This document shows positions 48,201-57,115 of a DNA stretch of 64,000 nt, in pieces (positions within the stretch are counted from its first letter, which is position 1; each line of letters opens with the position of its first letter). Both the position numbers and the translations under genes were made by a program. The stretch is from NCBI RefSeq assembly GCF_000219125.1, contig NZ_AFGF01000107.1, positions 36,071-100,070 of the forward strand, read 5' to 3'. This DNA is from Acetonema longum DSM 6540. GTDB taxonomy: Bacteria; Bacillota; Negativicutes; Sporomusales; Acetonemataceae. Under the pieces are notes generated by a model that saw only the letters and a program-made list of their open reading frames with translations, searched no databases and had not been told where the DNA came from.

Positions 48201-48485
48201 TCACGGTTTTAACTGCAGAACACGTTTCGCCAAAATCAGGGTGAGCAGTTCTTGTGGCAATTGATCCAGTATTTTATTTACTATAATGAATAGTTGTTTT
48301 TCATCGCCCGAAACCGTTCCAGTTCCTTGAATTCCGCTCGTAGCCATTACCACTAGTGCGGTCGTTCCGTCATGGCTAGTGACATATTTTCTGCCATCAA
48401 TTTCAATGATAACCTGCACGGTCTTTTTAGCCTTCGCGATTTCTTCTTTTGTTGCGTCCTTTTCTAATACTCCGGTATATTCCAT
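48201..48485 (-). CDS. unrecognised phage protein
   Basis: A 94-aa protein (EYTGVLEKDATKEEIAKAKK; VQVIIEIDGRKYVTSHDG) with a C-terminal helical stretch. ATG 48485 is ten bases from GGAGG. No family recognised. Confidence 0.55.
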   Translation of the reverse strand: MEYTGVLEKDATKEEIAKAKKTVQVIIEIDGRKYVTSHDGTTALVVMATSGIQGTGTVSGDEKQLFIIVNKILDQLPQELLTLILAKRVLQLKP

Positions 48486-48574
48486 GATCGTCATTCCTCC
48501 AGTTTTATTTTTGTAAAATCAAATATGGCAGTCTACAATGGTTATGGTCCACCCGTTTTCGATTGCCGGCAGAA

Positions 48575-49096
48575 TCAGTTTTCATGATACAGCTTTTGAA
48601 ACTCTGCTTTAATCGCTTCGGCCAGGCGCGGCATTAGCCCGTCTGCGAAGCAAAGGTCGTCGATACGGTAGGCTGTTTGGTGATGCTCATAGGCGTCTTG
48701 GATGTTTGTTTGACGGACCCAGTCATAAAAATCGTGCTCTGCATCAAGGTCATCACACTCGCGAATGAGGTTGAACTCTTCACGGGCGAATTCTTTGGTG
48801 TACCAACCACAACGCCGATATTCGCGGATATGTTCCCAGATGGATTTAAGAGTTTTTTCGCCGTTGTATACCTCGCCAGAAGGGCGTACTTTCCCGAGCA
48901 GATAATATGGGTCCCTAGCCAATTCGATGATGAACTCGCGGAAATCCTTACGTCCGTGGTGAGTCCACCGATAAGCAAAGTTCCCAAAATCAGTGACAGC
49001 GGCGAAAAACCCAGTAGAATCAAGAATGAAAGTCCCCCACCCTGACAGTCCGTCTTCGGGTGGTATGTGATAACGCCACATGGTAATCTCGCTCAT
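48575..49096 (-). CDS. unrecognised phage protein
   Basis: A 173-aa protein with GLSGWGTFILDSTGFFAAVT, YRWTHHGRKDFREFIIELAR and an aromatic-rich acidic end. The plan GWG.F.LDS.G..A..T..G...Y.W recurs in phage proteins of unknown function. Confidence 0.6.
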   Translation of the reverse strand: MSEITMWRYHIPPEDGLSGWGTFILDSTGFFAAVTDFGNFAYRWTHHGRKDFREFIIELARDPYYLLGKVRPSGEVYNGEKTLKSIWEHIREYRRCGWYTKEFAREEFNLIRECDDLDAEHDFYDWVRQTNIQDAYEHHQTAYRIDDLCFADGLMPRLAEAIKAEFQKLYHEN

Positions 49097-49287
49097 TCAT
49101 CCGGCCCTCCGTTGGCGTCGCGGTAGCATACTTCATTTTGCAGCTTATCATTCGGTGTTTCCCGAATAAAAACTCCCCTAACTCTTGCTTTTGATCGGAC
49201 AAGCATTTCAATAATGTTGTAAGCCTGCCCCGGAACTATCGAATCGACATAAATCATGTTTTCGCCTTCAATCGTGATCTTGAGCAT
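49093..49287 (-). CDS. small phage protein
   Basis: A 64-aa protein from ATG 49287 (GAGAGGATTGAGACG): LKITIEGENMIYVDSIVPGQ, then VRGVFIRETPN. ATGA overlap with the next gene. Function unknown. Confidence 0.55.
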   Translation of the reverse strand: MLKITIEGENMIYVDSIVPGQAYNIIEMLVRSKARVRGVFIRETPNDKLQNEVCYRDANGGPDE

Positions 49288-49306
49288 CGTCTCAATCCTC
49301 TCTTTA

Positions 49307-49648
49307 TCAATAAAACTGCAAACTTTCATCGTTTTGCGCGGCGCGTTCCATGCCGTCAGCCAAGTTCAGCGCCTCCTGCTTATCCCGATCATCATCAGGC
49401 CACTTGGAAATCAGTTCGCGCAAGCGTGGAGCCACTTGTCTGCATTCTTCCAGTGTAAGTTCACCATCGCAATCAGAGTGATCAAGCAGCGGAATAATTG
49501 GATCATTGTAATCGCTAAACGGCTTATCCCCATTAAATCCTTGCATAGCATCCAGATTCATTCCTATTTCAGCGGCCAACTTGGTTCTGAATCGATTAAA
49601 ACTTATATATCCCCAATGTGCTTGGCAGTGGCTGAAATCTAAACCCAT
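49307..49648 (-). CDS. unrecognised phage protein
   Basis: A 113-aa protein from ATG 49648 (GGAAAGGATGTGTCATT): GLDFSHCQAHWGYISFNRFR and an acidic middle with DHSDCDGELTLEECRQVA. Acidic calcium-loop-like DCDGELT is notable but a single EF-hand is uncertain. No family recognised. Confidence 0.55.
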   Translation of the reverse strand: MGLDFSHCQAHWGYISFNRFRTKLAAEIGMNLDAMQGFNGDKPFSDYNDPIIPLLDHSDCDGELTLEECRQVAPRLRELISKWPDDDRDKQEALNLADGMERAAQNDESLQFY

Positions 49649-49701
49649 AATGACACATCCTTTCCACTTTTTTTGAGTTCTTGTCCGTCGTCGAAGCACT
49701 T

Positions 49702-49989
49702 TTACTCTTTGATGATAATGACAGTTGCAACCCCACGGCCCGAAACCGATTTGGGCGCCCTATCGCCACCATCGATGAAAAGCGAGAAAGTGTCATCTAT
49801 ACAAGTGCGAAAAACCTGCGCGCCGCGTTCCGATTCGAGAAAATTTGATATATCCATCAACGAACTACCGCTGGTCATATAACCCCGTTCTTGCAATTCG
49901 TCAATCAGTTCTTGGTCCTCAAGTTGGTCTACGATTTCGACTGCAGTTACATCAACATCAACTTCGGCAGTCACTACTATTCCTGACAT
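49702..49989 (-). CDS. small acidic phage protein
   Basis: A 95-aa protein (GIVVTAEVDVDVTAVEIVDQ; LEDQELIDELQERGYMTSG). It overlaps the membrane protein gene. Similar short acidic proteins occur in other Firmicute phages. Function unknown. Confidence 0.55.
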   Translation of the reverse strand: MSGIVVTAEVDVDVTAVEIVDQLEDQELIDELQERGYMTSGSSLMDISNFLESERGAQVFRTCIDDTFSLFIDGGDRAPKSVSGRGVATVIIIKE

Positions 49990-50360
49990 GATTCAATTAC
50001 CTCCTTTACTTCGGCAGTGCTCGGTGGTCTAAAGTCGGCTGCATTCGGCCGATGCACTTTGTGTTCCCGAGGGGGATATACTGCACACTCTAAAGTCATT
50101 CGCAACACCGGATCTCCCCCCATAAGCCAGCGGCTAAACTTGCCGATGGTCACATCATCAATAGCATTAAGACCCACGGCAACCGAACTGATCATTAAAG
50201 CTAAACCTACTATCACCATAGACAATAGCCACAAAGGGAAAACCAAGAAAATCATTTTAACAACCGCCCAGCATATCCGAAACATGAAGTAAACCCGAGT
50301 CTTAATAGGCTGTTTATTATACTTGTCCCAATTTACCCAGCGAAACGCTCTTTTTAGCAC
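49977..50360 (-). CDS. two-segment membrane protein
   Basis: A 127-aa protein from GTG 50360 (GGGGGTGGCGATC). A basic N-terminus is followed by two hydrophobic segments (WAVVKMIFLVFPLWLLSMVI and VGLALMISSVAVGLNA). The C-terminus is cytosol-like and ends in an acidic helix. No family recognised. Confidence 0.55.
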   Translation of the reverse strand: MLKRAFRWVNWDKYNKQPIKTRVYFMFRICWAVVKMIFLVFPLWLLSMVIVGLALMISSVAVGLNAIDDVTIGKFSRWLMGGDPVLRMTLECAVYPPREHKVHRPNAADFRPPSTAEVKEVIESCQE

Positions 50361-50586
50361 GATCGCCACCCCCTTCAAAACACTCTAGAATTTTATCTTC
50401 ACTGACATCAGGAGCGTAGGATTCTGAGAATAATTCATCTAGGTACATATGCGCAGCAACAGCCAAAGAATGTTCCGGAGTAGTCATGTGACATTTCTCG
50501 CCGTTGCGCTCCTTATTTCTCAACTCAGAATGTTTGACCAACATATCATACAATCGATCGCTGACATAGACAGTGAGCATTGGCAT
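50317..50586 (-). CDS. small phage protein
   Basis: An 89-aa protein from ATG 50586: PMLTVYVSDRLYDMLVKHSE, then HSLAVAAHMYLDELF and GGGDRAKKSVSLGKLGQV. The first part resembles a ribbon-helix-helix strand and helix. Function unknown. Confidence 0.5.
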   Translation of the reverse strand: MPMLTVYVSDRLYDMLVKHSELRNKERNGEKCHMTTPEHSLAVAAHMYLDELFSESYAPDVSEDKILECFEGGGDRAKKSVSLGKLGQV

Positions 50587-50607
50587 AGAAACCACCTATC
50601 CTTTCAG

Positions 50608-53160
50608 CTAAGCGACCATCACTTCCCGGGTATTATCTTCTTTGATGGAGAACTGAATGGATTGTCCAAAAGCATCCATCAACTCCGGATCGTGAGTAAT
50701 TACAATTACCTTTTTGAACCGGTCAGCAACATTCTTGATCGCGTCCACAACCATCTGCCGATGTTTTGCGTCCTGGTTCGAAAGTGCCTCGTCGATGACA
50801 ACCCACTCAACCTTGGACCCGGCCCGACGCGCCAGCAGTTCAGATAATGCAAACCGTATCGCCAAGTCAATCCGAAGTTGCTCCCCGCCCGAGAACGTTT
50901 CGTACGGCCGTTCCCCGGACCAATCGCCGACAATGATATCCAGAGCCTCAGCAACCCCTTCCCGGGATTTCAGTTCCCGTTGCGTCTCAAAGCGGAGATG
51001 GTGCTTGCCGGCAGACATCTGTCCCAAAATCTCATTGGCGATTCGTTCCAGTTCCGGGACCGCGTTTTCGATGATCAATGCGGGAATTCCGTCTTTCCCG
51101 AATGCCTTCACCAGCGTCTGCCATCGAACCAGTTTCTTGGTTTGTGGCTCAAGTTCTGCGACCAGTCTCTTGCGTTCTTCCCCAGCCATCTGCATATCGG
51201 CAATCTTCGTCTCCAATGCACCAATTTTGGCGTGTAGGGCGTTTTCTTGTCCCCTCTTGAGGGTTACCCCTCGCCGCAGTTCTTCCGACCGTTCCTGAGC
51301 CGTTTTCTGCTCATCCTTAACACCAGAAACCGTGCTAAGGTATTCTTCCGTGAGTTCGTCTGCCTTAGTGGTCCCTGCCGTAATTTCCGTACCCAGACGA
51401 TCAGCCAGCTGCTGGGTTGTATTCAGGATTTCCCTCGCGGCCGGGATCTGTTGTTGCAGATTTACCCAAATTTCTAATCGCTGTAGCTTGTCTTGCATGG
51501 CAGATAATCCAGACAACTCTTTCAGTAAAGAATCGTGTTCTGCCTGGAGTTCAGCCACTTTGGCTTCCAGGCTGGATTTCCGTTCCCAGTGCCCCTTCTC
51601 CGTTTCGCTGAGAGTGACCAGTAATTCTGTTTTTCCGGATAACTGCGCATATTGGTCTGCCAGAGGTTTCAACCGCATCGATTCTGTTCTACTCTTCGAA
51701 TGCTCTTCGGGTGAATACCCCAGAGTCTGAATTTGTTCATCCATGAGCAGTAATTCGTCGGCATACATGTCAACATCATCACTTTTCAAGGCATCAAGAT
51801 CAGCCTGAAACTGGACCTGATCGGCCGAAGCCTGTTTTGCATTGGCGAGGAATTTGCAGTTCGCTTTTTCAATGTCAACGCATTCGCAATCTTGTAGCAT
51901 TGTCGCGGCTACTGCGCAGTTCTCAATCTGCATTTTTAACTTGTTTTGCTTACTGGTCAGTTCATTTTTGGCAACCAGCAATTTAGCGTTCGTCTCAGCC
52001 TTTTGCCGGCCCAATTCCACGTATTGGCTGTGTAACTGGTCCAGTTTGGTGAGTTTGTCGGCAAGTAGGTCATATTCGGCAGCCGCCGTTTTGAGTGTTT
52101 CAGTATTAGTCAGAAGCGTTTTCACGCTCAGTATCTGACTTGCAACCTTGGCCACTGCGGCATCTACTTCAAGCATGTCAGTTTTCGCCTTAGATAGTTC
52201 GCTAAGAACCTGTCCATACCGCTGCTGTTTGGTTTTCAGGACGGTGATGGATTCCTTAACCTGTTCATGTTCAGCAACCCTGGCCGTTATCTCGGACTCT
52301 TGGTCAAGGATTTTCTTTGCCGATTCAATGCGTTTCAGATAACCGTCTCGGTCCTGAGTTTTCCTTATGACATCAGCCCGGATGGTATCTGCTTCTGCAA
52401 AAAGCTTGTCTATCTGTTCAACCCTTGCATTAACCCGGGCCAGTTCAGCATCCGCCTTCTGCAACTCGATTTCATCAATTGCTACGGCTGCCGCAAGAAT
52501 ATCCAATTCTACCTTAGCGGCCTGATAGTCAGCCTCTGTTTCTTCCATCCCGGTCAACCTGCCGTTGAGAACTTCAATTTGATTGTTCACCTTGTCGATT
52601 TCTGCTTTTAATACCGCAGCCTTCGCCCTGGCCTTTTCCTGCAAATCGCCATATTGGTCCAACTGCAGTATTTGCGCCAGAATTGCTTTGCGTTCACCCT
52701 TGGATTTCGCCGTGAATTCTCCAGACTTTCCCTGGAGAATCATCGACGACGAAACCATTGTGTTCGCATCAAGTCCCAACAGCCGGTTAATCTTTTCCTG
52801 AGTTTCAGCAATCGACGCTCCTGACTCGCTCACCCATATATCGCCGGCCTGTTTTTGCAGTTCCAGTGTGCTTTTCCCCCGGCCTTTTGTAGACCGAGTT
52901 CGAAGCACCTTATAAGTGTCGCCATGGTGTTCAAAATCAAACTCCACAGCCATTTCTGTAGTTCCTCGGCGAACCAGGTCGTCAACCGAGCATCCGTTTT
53001 TCGTTTCCCCATACAGTGCGAATAACGGCGCCCATGTCAGGGCAGTGCTCTTACCAGCGCCATTCGGGCCAACCAGTGAGCAAAGCCCTACGCTGGTTAA
53101 GTCGATATCCGCCTGTGGGATAGCCCCTAAGTTCTGAATTTTAATCCGCAGTGGAATCAT
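50608..53160 (-). CDS. sbcC: SbcC/Rad50-like SMC ATPase
   Basis: An 850-aa protein. Walker A GPNGAGKSTALTWAPLFALY (about residues 33-52), then a long coiled coil with a central Cys hook (CECVDIEKANCK), a signature ETFSGGEQLRIDLAIRFALS and Walker B VEWVVIDEALSNQDAKH. This is the Rad50/SbcC plan with a shorter coil than the cellular protein. With the next gene it forms an SbcCD-like nuclease that processes DNA ends for phage recombination or replication. Start follows the SbcD-like stop by an ATGA overlap. Confidence 0.9.
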   Translation of the reverse strand: MIPLRIKIQNLGAIPQADIDLTSVGLCSLVGPNGAGKSTALTWAPLFALYGETKNGCSVDDLVRRGTTEMAVEFDFEHHGDTYKVLRTRSTKGRGKSTLELQKQAGDIWVSESGASIAETQEKINRLLGLDANTMVSSSMILQGKSGEFTAKSKGERKAILAQILQLDQYGDLQEKARAKAAVLKAEIDKVNNQIEVLNGRLTGMEETEADYQAAKVELDILAAAVAIDEIELQKADAELARVNARVEQIDKLFAEADTIRADVIRKTQDRDGYLKRIESAKKILDQESEITARVAEHEQVKESITVLKTKQQRYGQVLSELSKAKTDMLEVDAAVAKVASQILSVKTLLTNTETLKTAAAEYDLLADKLTKLDQLHSQYVELGRQKAETNAKLLVAKNELTSKQNKLKMQIENCAVAATMLQDCECVDIEKANCKFLANAKQASADQVQFQADLDALKSDDVDMYADELLLMDEQIQTLGYSPEEHSKSRTESMRLKPLADQYAQLSGKTELLVTLSETEKGHWERKSSLEAKVAELQAEHDSLLKELSGLSAMQDKLQRLEIWVNLQQQIPAAREILNTTQQLADRLGTEITAGTTKADELTEEYLSTVSGVKDEQKTAQERSEELRRGVTLKRGQENALHAKIGALETKIADMQMAGEERKRLVAELEPQTKKLVRWQTLVKAFGKDGIPALIIENAVPELERIANEILGQMSAGKHHLRFETQRELKSREGVAEALDIIVGDWSGERPYETFSGGEQLRIDLAIRFALSELLARRAGSKVEWVVIDEALSNQDAKHRQMVVDAIKNVADRFKKVIVITHDPELMDAFGQSIQFSIKEDNTREVMVA

Positions 53161-54353
53161 ACTTCCATCCCTCCTGCCAGCAAAGTCTCTGTCATGCCGG
53201 AAAGTTCGGAAATTTCCTCCGGGCTAATGCTTTGTTGTTGCGCCCAAACTGCCATTGCCATCACCGGGGTAAGAGATTCCGTAACTTCCTCGGATCGCTG
53301 CCGGTCTGTCCTCTGGATTTCCCCTTCAATGGCATGTATGAAATGTGCTCCCACGCTCACCAATACTCGTTCCATGGCTTTTTTGTTGAAGCGCTTGTTC
53401 AGGTCTTCTGAACACGAATACCGCACCCTGACAACGGAATCAGCTACTTTTTCGGCCGTATCTTGCACCCAGTCGGCCATGGCATCATACTCAACGAAAT
53501 CGGAGATTTCTTTCTCAGTTAAGTCCAGAGTCACAAACTTCCGTGCCGGCGTTTCAATGAATCGCGACTGTACCTTCTTGTCTTCCAACTGATGGACATA
53601 AAAGCCGGCCTTCACACTCTCATCGTTAAAACTCAGACGCTCCGGACTTCCTGAATAAAATACGTTCCTAACCTGTTGGGGTCTATGAATGTGTCCCAGC
53701 GCAACCAGGTCGAATTCCGATACTGATTCATCCGTCAAAACCGGTTCATGTTGCATGAGTAAGTCGCTGAATCCAGTATCGGCCTGAGCGTAAGTCATAT
53801 GCGACATCAAGACTACCGGTGTTTCACTGCAAGAGCATTGTGCCCTCAGCCCCTTCAAGGCAATGGCGATTTTACTGGTCATTTCCTGATGTACTTCATG
53901 CGGCTGTAGCCCCCGGTATTCTTCCTGCGTCAGGATCGATGACCGGTTTAATCCTGGGAAACACACTACTTCAAAGTCACTAAAATCAATAATCCCGGGA
54001 TGGGTGTAGATATAAGTGTTTTTCAGATCCATTTCCTTAATGATCTCGTAGGCAGCTACAGAATCGTGGCTCGGAGTTCCCGATATGATAACCACTTTTA
54101 TGCCGTGAGCCGTCAATTTCCGAATCCATGTCACAAATGCTTTAATCTCGACGCTGGCCCGGTTAATCATCACATTAGAATCCTTGAAAGCATCGCCGCT
54201 GAACAACACATACTGGCAGCGTTCAGCAATGATTTTATCCGCTACCCAATCCATGGTTCGAGAAATATCTTCGAACCTGGAGGAAGGGTTGGGGCCCGGG
54301 TAGTTCAGGCCCCAGTGCGCGTCGGCTACATGCGCCATTTTCACTATTCTCAT
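53157..54353 (-). CDS. sbcD: SbcD/Mre11-like nuclease
   Basis: A 398-aa protein with calcineurin-type metal motifs: HVADAHWGLN (DxH), LFSGDAFKDS (GD), ISGTPSHDS (in place of GNHD), VVLMSHMTY (H) and ALGHIHRPQ (GHxH). The GNHD motif is altered to GTPSHD, which keeps the His and Asp of the active site. Partner of the SbcC-like ATPase, with a 4-base overlap. Probably makes 3' ends for the annealing protein encoded upstream. Confidence 0.9.
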   Translation of the reverse strand: MRIVKMAHVADAHWGLNYPGPNPSSRFEDISRTMDWVADKIIAERCQYVLFSGDAFKDSNVMINRASVEIKAFVTWIRKLTAHGIKVVIISGTPSHDSVAAYEIIKEMDLKNTYIYTHPGIIDFSDFEVVCFPGLNRSSILTQEEYRGLQPHEVHQEMTSKIAIALKGLRAQCSCSETPVVLMSHMTYAQADTGFSDLLMQHEPVLTDESVSEFDLVALGHIHRPQQVRNVFYSGSPERLSFNDESVKAGFYVHQLEDKKVQSRFIETPARKFVTLDLTEKEISDFVEYDAMADWVQDTAEKVADSVVRVRYSCSEDLNKRFNKKAMERVLVSVGAHFIHAIEGEIQRTDRQRSEEVTESLTPVMAMAVWAQQQSISPEEISELSGMTETLLAGGMEV

Positions 54354-54368
54354 ACCGCCGTTGCCCCC

Positions 54369-55436
54369 TTATTTTTTCTGGCAATCCATGCAAAGCGCAC
54401 GGCCAATCTTATCAGAACTGTACTTGGCAACCTTTGCCGTAATGCTTTTGCCGCAGTCACTGCAAACATCTTTATGGACTGGATTGTCGCTTTTCGGCGC
54501 CGCCTGAGCCTTATCAGTGCCGGCGCTCTCTTTTGTTTCAACCGGCAATTCATCGGGCGGCAAGGGATAAACGGTATGGGTTGAATCCTCTTCATCATCG
54601 CCCGACACTTCCAATACGTGAGGCCGCATGATCATCGACTCCGGCACCGCCCCAAACAGGCTATTAAGGGACATGTTGCCTTGAGCGATCAGTAATTGCC
54701 GAACATCCGGATCGGAGATATCCGGGCAGAAGTCATACCGAGGAACCACAAAAGGCTTTTCAAGTTCCGTCCTGGTATACTGCCCTTTCATCCCAAACGC
54801 CAACCTGATTACCCTGAGAATGGCGCCTGTCTCCGCTTTAGCCGTTTTGCTCTTGCGCCACTGAATCATATTCGTATTGACGTTGTCTTCTACCCAGCGC
54901 GGCTTATCTACATCTGACAGGTAGAACTTTTCAACGTCCTTCCCTTTAGTGTCTTTCCTTTTTCTAATCTCACCTTTGTATTTGTACTGCAGGTTAACGT
55001 CCTGCGGATACCCCGCTTTTTTGGTGAATTGTTCGCGCAGTTCATCCTCAATAATTGTCAGGTCAAGTTCCTTCGTTGCCATGATTGACTGATAGGTCCC
55101 GTCAGGAAGTTTCACTGCTCCAATCGCCCGGTACATGATATAGTCGCGGGTTGGTTGTCCAATGGGGCCGCTGTCGCGCCAGTTCCAAACGACACCGGCC
55201 GCATTTGCTATACGCATTAATAAAGGTTTGGCCGGACTGTATAAATCAACAAATTCTTTTTTGTCGCCCTGCCCTACCATTCGACTGCCAACCTTGAAGA
55301 TATCGCCGGCATCCGGGTCCAGGTTGACGGAAACCTCTGTGAAACTCGCCTTTTGCCACTGCGAAATTTTCTTTAAGCTTGGCGTTGGAGCTAAGACATT
55401 GTACTTTTTGGTATCAATCTCCAACAGATCGTTCAT
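54369..55436 (-). CDS. probable single-strand annealing (RecT-like) protein
   Basis: A 355-aa protein. The core has SVNLDPDAGDIFKVGSRMVG, LLMRIANAAGVVWNWRDSG and KTAKAETGAILRVIRLAFGM. The C-terminus carries CSDCGKSITAKVAKYSSDKI and a further CMDCQ zinc ribbon. The KAETGAxxRxIR element and position beside SbcCD point to a phage recombinase of the RecT/annealing type, though primary similarity is weak by eye. Start ATG 55436 has CTGGAGGTATCTGC. A general DNA-binding protein is the alternative. Confidence 0.55.
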   Translation of the reverse strand: MNDLLEIDTKKYNVLAPTPSLKKISQWQKASFTEVSVNLDPDAGDIFKVGSRMVGQGDKKEFVDLYSPAKPLLMRIANAAGVVWNWRDSGPIGQPTRDYIMYRAIGAVKLPDGTYQSIMATKELDLTIIEDELREQFTKKAGYPQDVNLQYKYKGEIRKRKDTKGKDVEKFYLSDVDKPRWVEDNVNTNMIQWRKSKTAKAETGAILRVIRLAFGMKGQYTRTELEKPFVVPRYDFCPDISDPDVRQLLIAQGNMSLNSLFGAVPESMIMRPHVLEVSGDDEEDSTHTVYPLPPDELPVETKESAGTDKAQAAPKSDNPVHKDVCSDCGKSITAKVAKYSSDKIGRALCMDCQKK

Positions 55437-55792
55437 GCAGATACCTCCAGCAGCCGCGCAATGGCTTTCATAGACGCCAACTCATTTTGCAGCTTGCTTA
55501 GTTCTAGCCGACTGGTAATGACCGCGTCCTCCAACGATTGCAATGTCTCCCGACTACTTTTTGTGTGTTCACGAATCTGCGCTGACCGTTCAGCCTCGTT
55601 TTTTCCCGAAATAAACTTAGTGCCGTCCTCTTTAACAGCAAACAACAAGCTGTCTTCCAAATCTTTCAACAGCGATTGAGCTGTTTTTTGAATTTCATAG
55701 GCTGCAGCCACTTTCTTTTCCGCTTCGTATATTTCCGCCGGCAGTGCCAGCAAACGTTTCACCATGTTTTCCCGATCGATTAATCCATTCAT
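55433..55792 (-). CDS. coiled-coil protein next to the recombinase
   Basis: A 119-aa helical protein (YEAEKKVAAAYEIQKTAQSL; SRLELSKLQNELASMKAIAR). GAAGGAGGACAAGTAG precedes the ATG; ATGA overlap with the recombinase gene. Similar coiled-coil proteins lie beside phage recombinase genes, function unknown. Confidence 0.65.
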   Translation of the reverse strand: MNGLIDRENMVKRLLALPAEIYEAEKKVAAAYEIQKTAQSLLKDLEDSLLFAVKEDGTKFISGKNEAERSAQIREHTKSSRETLQSLEDAVITSRLELSKLQNELASMKAIARLLEVSA

Positions 55793-55937
55793 CTACTTGT
55801 CCTCCTTCGCTCATTATGTTAAAATGAGCATTGATAATACTTTTAAATAGTGGATGTACCTGGCCCGTCTCTGTTGCTGCAGAGGCGGGTTTCTCTTTGC
55901 CGTCAAACAGTTTTATCACCCCCTTGTCTAATGACAT
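55695..55937 (-). CDS. possible first early gene
   Basis: An 80-aa frame (SLDKGVIKLFDGKEKPASAA; HPLFKSIINAHFNIMSEGGQ) whose second half overlaps the coiled-coil gene by about 98 bases in another frame. No good ribosome site lies before ATG 55937. The first 45 codons look protein-like. It may be a genuine short protein or a chance frame. Confidence 0.35.
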   Translation of the reverse strand: MSLDKGVIKLFDGKEKPASAATETGQVHPLFKSIINAHFNIMSEGGQVDEWINRSGKHGETFAGTAGGNIRSGKESGCSL

Positions 55938-55952
55938 CAAAAACACTAAACT
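55924..55952 (+). promoter_or_regulatory. putative promoter of the plus-strand XRE gene
   Basis: TTGTCT (55924-55929), 17 bases, then TAAACT (55947-55952). It lies 36 bases before the start at 55989, so the spacing suits a sigma-A promoter. The match is moderate. Confidence 0.5.
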
Positions 55953-55988
55953 ATGATTACTGGATAATGTTTACACGGAGGGAATCAC

Positions 55989-56297
55989 ATGAAATTCGGC
56001 GATAAAGTCAAGCATGCGCGGGAATTGCTTCAAATTTCACAAGAAGAGTTAGCGACCAAAGTTGGCGCTACCCAATCATATATAACTCATATTGAAAACA
56101 ACCGGCGCACACCAAAAATTGAAAAAGTTGTAATTCTGGCAAGAGCATTAAACGTGCCGCCTAGTTACTTGTTGGACGACGCCGTTGACGCATCCAATAA
56201 TCGTTCGGCTTACAATCAAGCAATTGACGAAGCTATCGCCGCTGGTATCAGTCCCGAAAAGTTAAAACTCATCATCCGGTCCGTCAAGCGGAATTGA
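55989..56297 (+). CDS. XRE-family regulator, second repressor-like gene
   Basis: A 102-aa protein: KHARELLQISQEELATKVGA, TQSYITHIENNRRTPKIEKV, then YLLDDAVDA and a C-terminal helix with SPEKLKLIIRSVK. It is a complete HTH_3 domain with a short tail. It reads right, toward the leftward cro-like operon, and overlaps the end of the 72-aa gene by 36 bases on the opposite strand. It may repress the early operon at 55.9 kb, as a second switch besides CI. Confidence 0.8.
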   Translation: MKFGDKVKHARELLQISQEELATKVGATQSYITHIENNRRTPKIEKVVILARALNVPPSYLLDDAVDASNNRSAYNQAIDEAIAAGISPEKLKLIIRSVKRN

Positions 56298-56480
56298 TTC
56301 ACAAACATCCGTCTCTGGCCGATGCGGGATAAAAACTAAAGTATCTCCATAGCCGATACTCACATCCACGAATTCCCTCAAATGCCTGGGGTCCACAAAA
56401 CAGACTCCGTGGTGGGTTTCCCATTTGGCTCCTTTTAGATCAACTACATACACATGTTGCATACTCACGAGGAATGCCAT
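56262..56480 (-). CDS. small phage protein, convergent with the XRE gene
   Basis: A 72-aa protein (MQHVYVVDLKGAKWETHHGV; CFVDPRHLREFVDVSIG). Start choice is uncertain (ATG 56480 or 56462). It ends the cro-like operon and overlaps the XRE gene tail to tail. No family recognised. Confidence 0.5.
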   Translation of the reverse strand: MAFLVSMQHVYVVDLKGAKWETHHGVCFVDPRHLREFVDVSIGYGDTLVFIPHRPETDVCESIPLDGPDDEF

Positions 56481-56520
56481 CCTTTCCGTCCTTCCCCACT
56501 GGGTAGGCCGCTAGTCCTTC

Positions 56521-56805
56521 TTACGCAGAAACCTGTCTGTTTTTCGACCAAGCAAGCAGTTCATCTTTGATAAACCGGCGTCGCTTTCCAAGCCAGAAAT
56601 ACGGTAATCCATCGTTTTTTATCAGGACATATATCTGGCAACGCGATACCTTCATGAATTTGGCAGCTTGGCTCATTGTCATGATCGAAGATATCTTTTC
56701 TTGTGGTTCTGGCATCTTTGGTTCAGGTTTTGGTACCGGAGTGCCACACTCTGCGCAAAACTTTTCATTTCCGTTAAGTGCAGTAGAGCACTTTGAACAT
56801 TTCAT
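56521..56805 (-). CDS. zinc-ribbon plus excisionase-type HTH protein
   Basis: A 94-aa protein. CSKCSTALNGNEKFCAECG at the N-terminus is a double CxxC ribbon. Then MTMSQAAKFMKVSRCQIYVL and YFWLGKRRRFIKDELLAW form the HTH_17/Xis-type winged helix. Its place in the lysogeny module, close to the integrase, makes it an excisionase or accessory regulator candidate. Confidence 0.65.
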   Translation of the reverse strand: MKCSKCSTALNGNEKFCAECGTPVPKPEPKMPEPQEKISSIMTMSQAAKFMKVSRCQIYVLIKNDGLPYFWLGKRRRFIKDELLAWSKNRQVSA

Positions 56806-56830
56806 ATTCTCACCTCACTTTCTTACCGTT

Positions 56831-57067
56831 TTACGCCGTTGTTTTGGTTGCAGGTTCGTCTTTTAACTCCATTTGGTTGTTGAAAGCGTCAAAAAAAAGA
56901 GTCTCCATTGGTATTCCTGTATCCACCTCCAATTGCTTCATCATTGCCGGAGAGGGGCAGCAAGCTCCTCTTTCCCATTTACTCCACAATTGCTGAGAAA
57001 CACCATATAAACCTGCCATTTCTTCTTGGGTACGTTCACCGCGAAATTCAGTCAGCTTTTCACGCAC
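56831..57067 (-). CDS. Cro-like XRE regulator
   Basis: A 78-aa protein from GTG 57067 (GGAGG eight bases upstream): REKLTEFRGERTQEEMAGLY, then GVSQQLWSKWERGACCPSPA and an acidic end. It is divergent from the CI-like repressor and is the first gene after the operator-covered promoter. That is the usual position of cro. It probably keeps the lytic transcript on by blocking the repressor gene. Confidence 0.8.
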   Translation of the reverse strand: MREKLTEFRGERTQEEMAGLYGVSQQLWSKWERGACCPSPAMMKQLEVDTGIPMETLFFDAFNNQMELKDEPATKTTA

Positions 57068-57115
57068 AATCATCACCTCCATCCAATCACCCATGGCAGT
57101 ATAATTCTTGATTTT

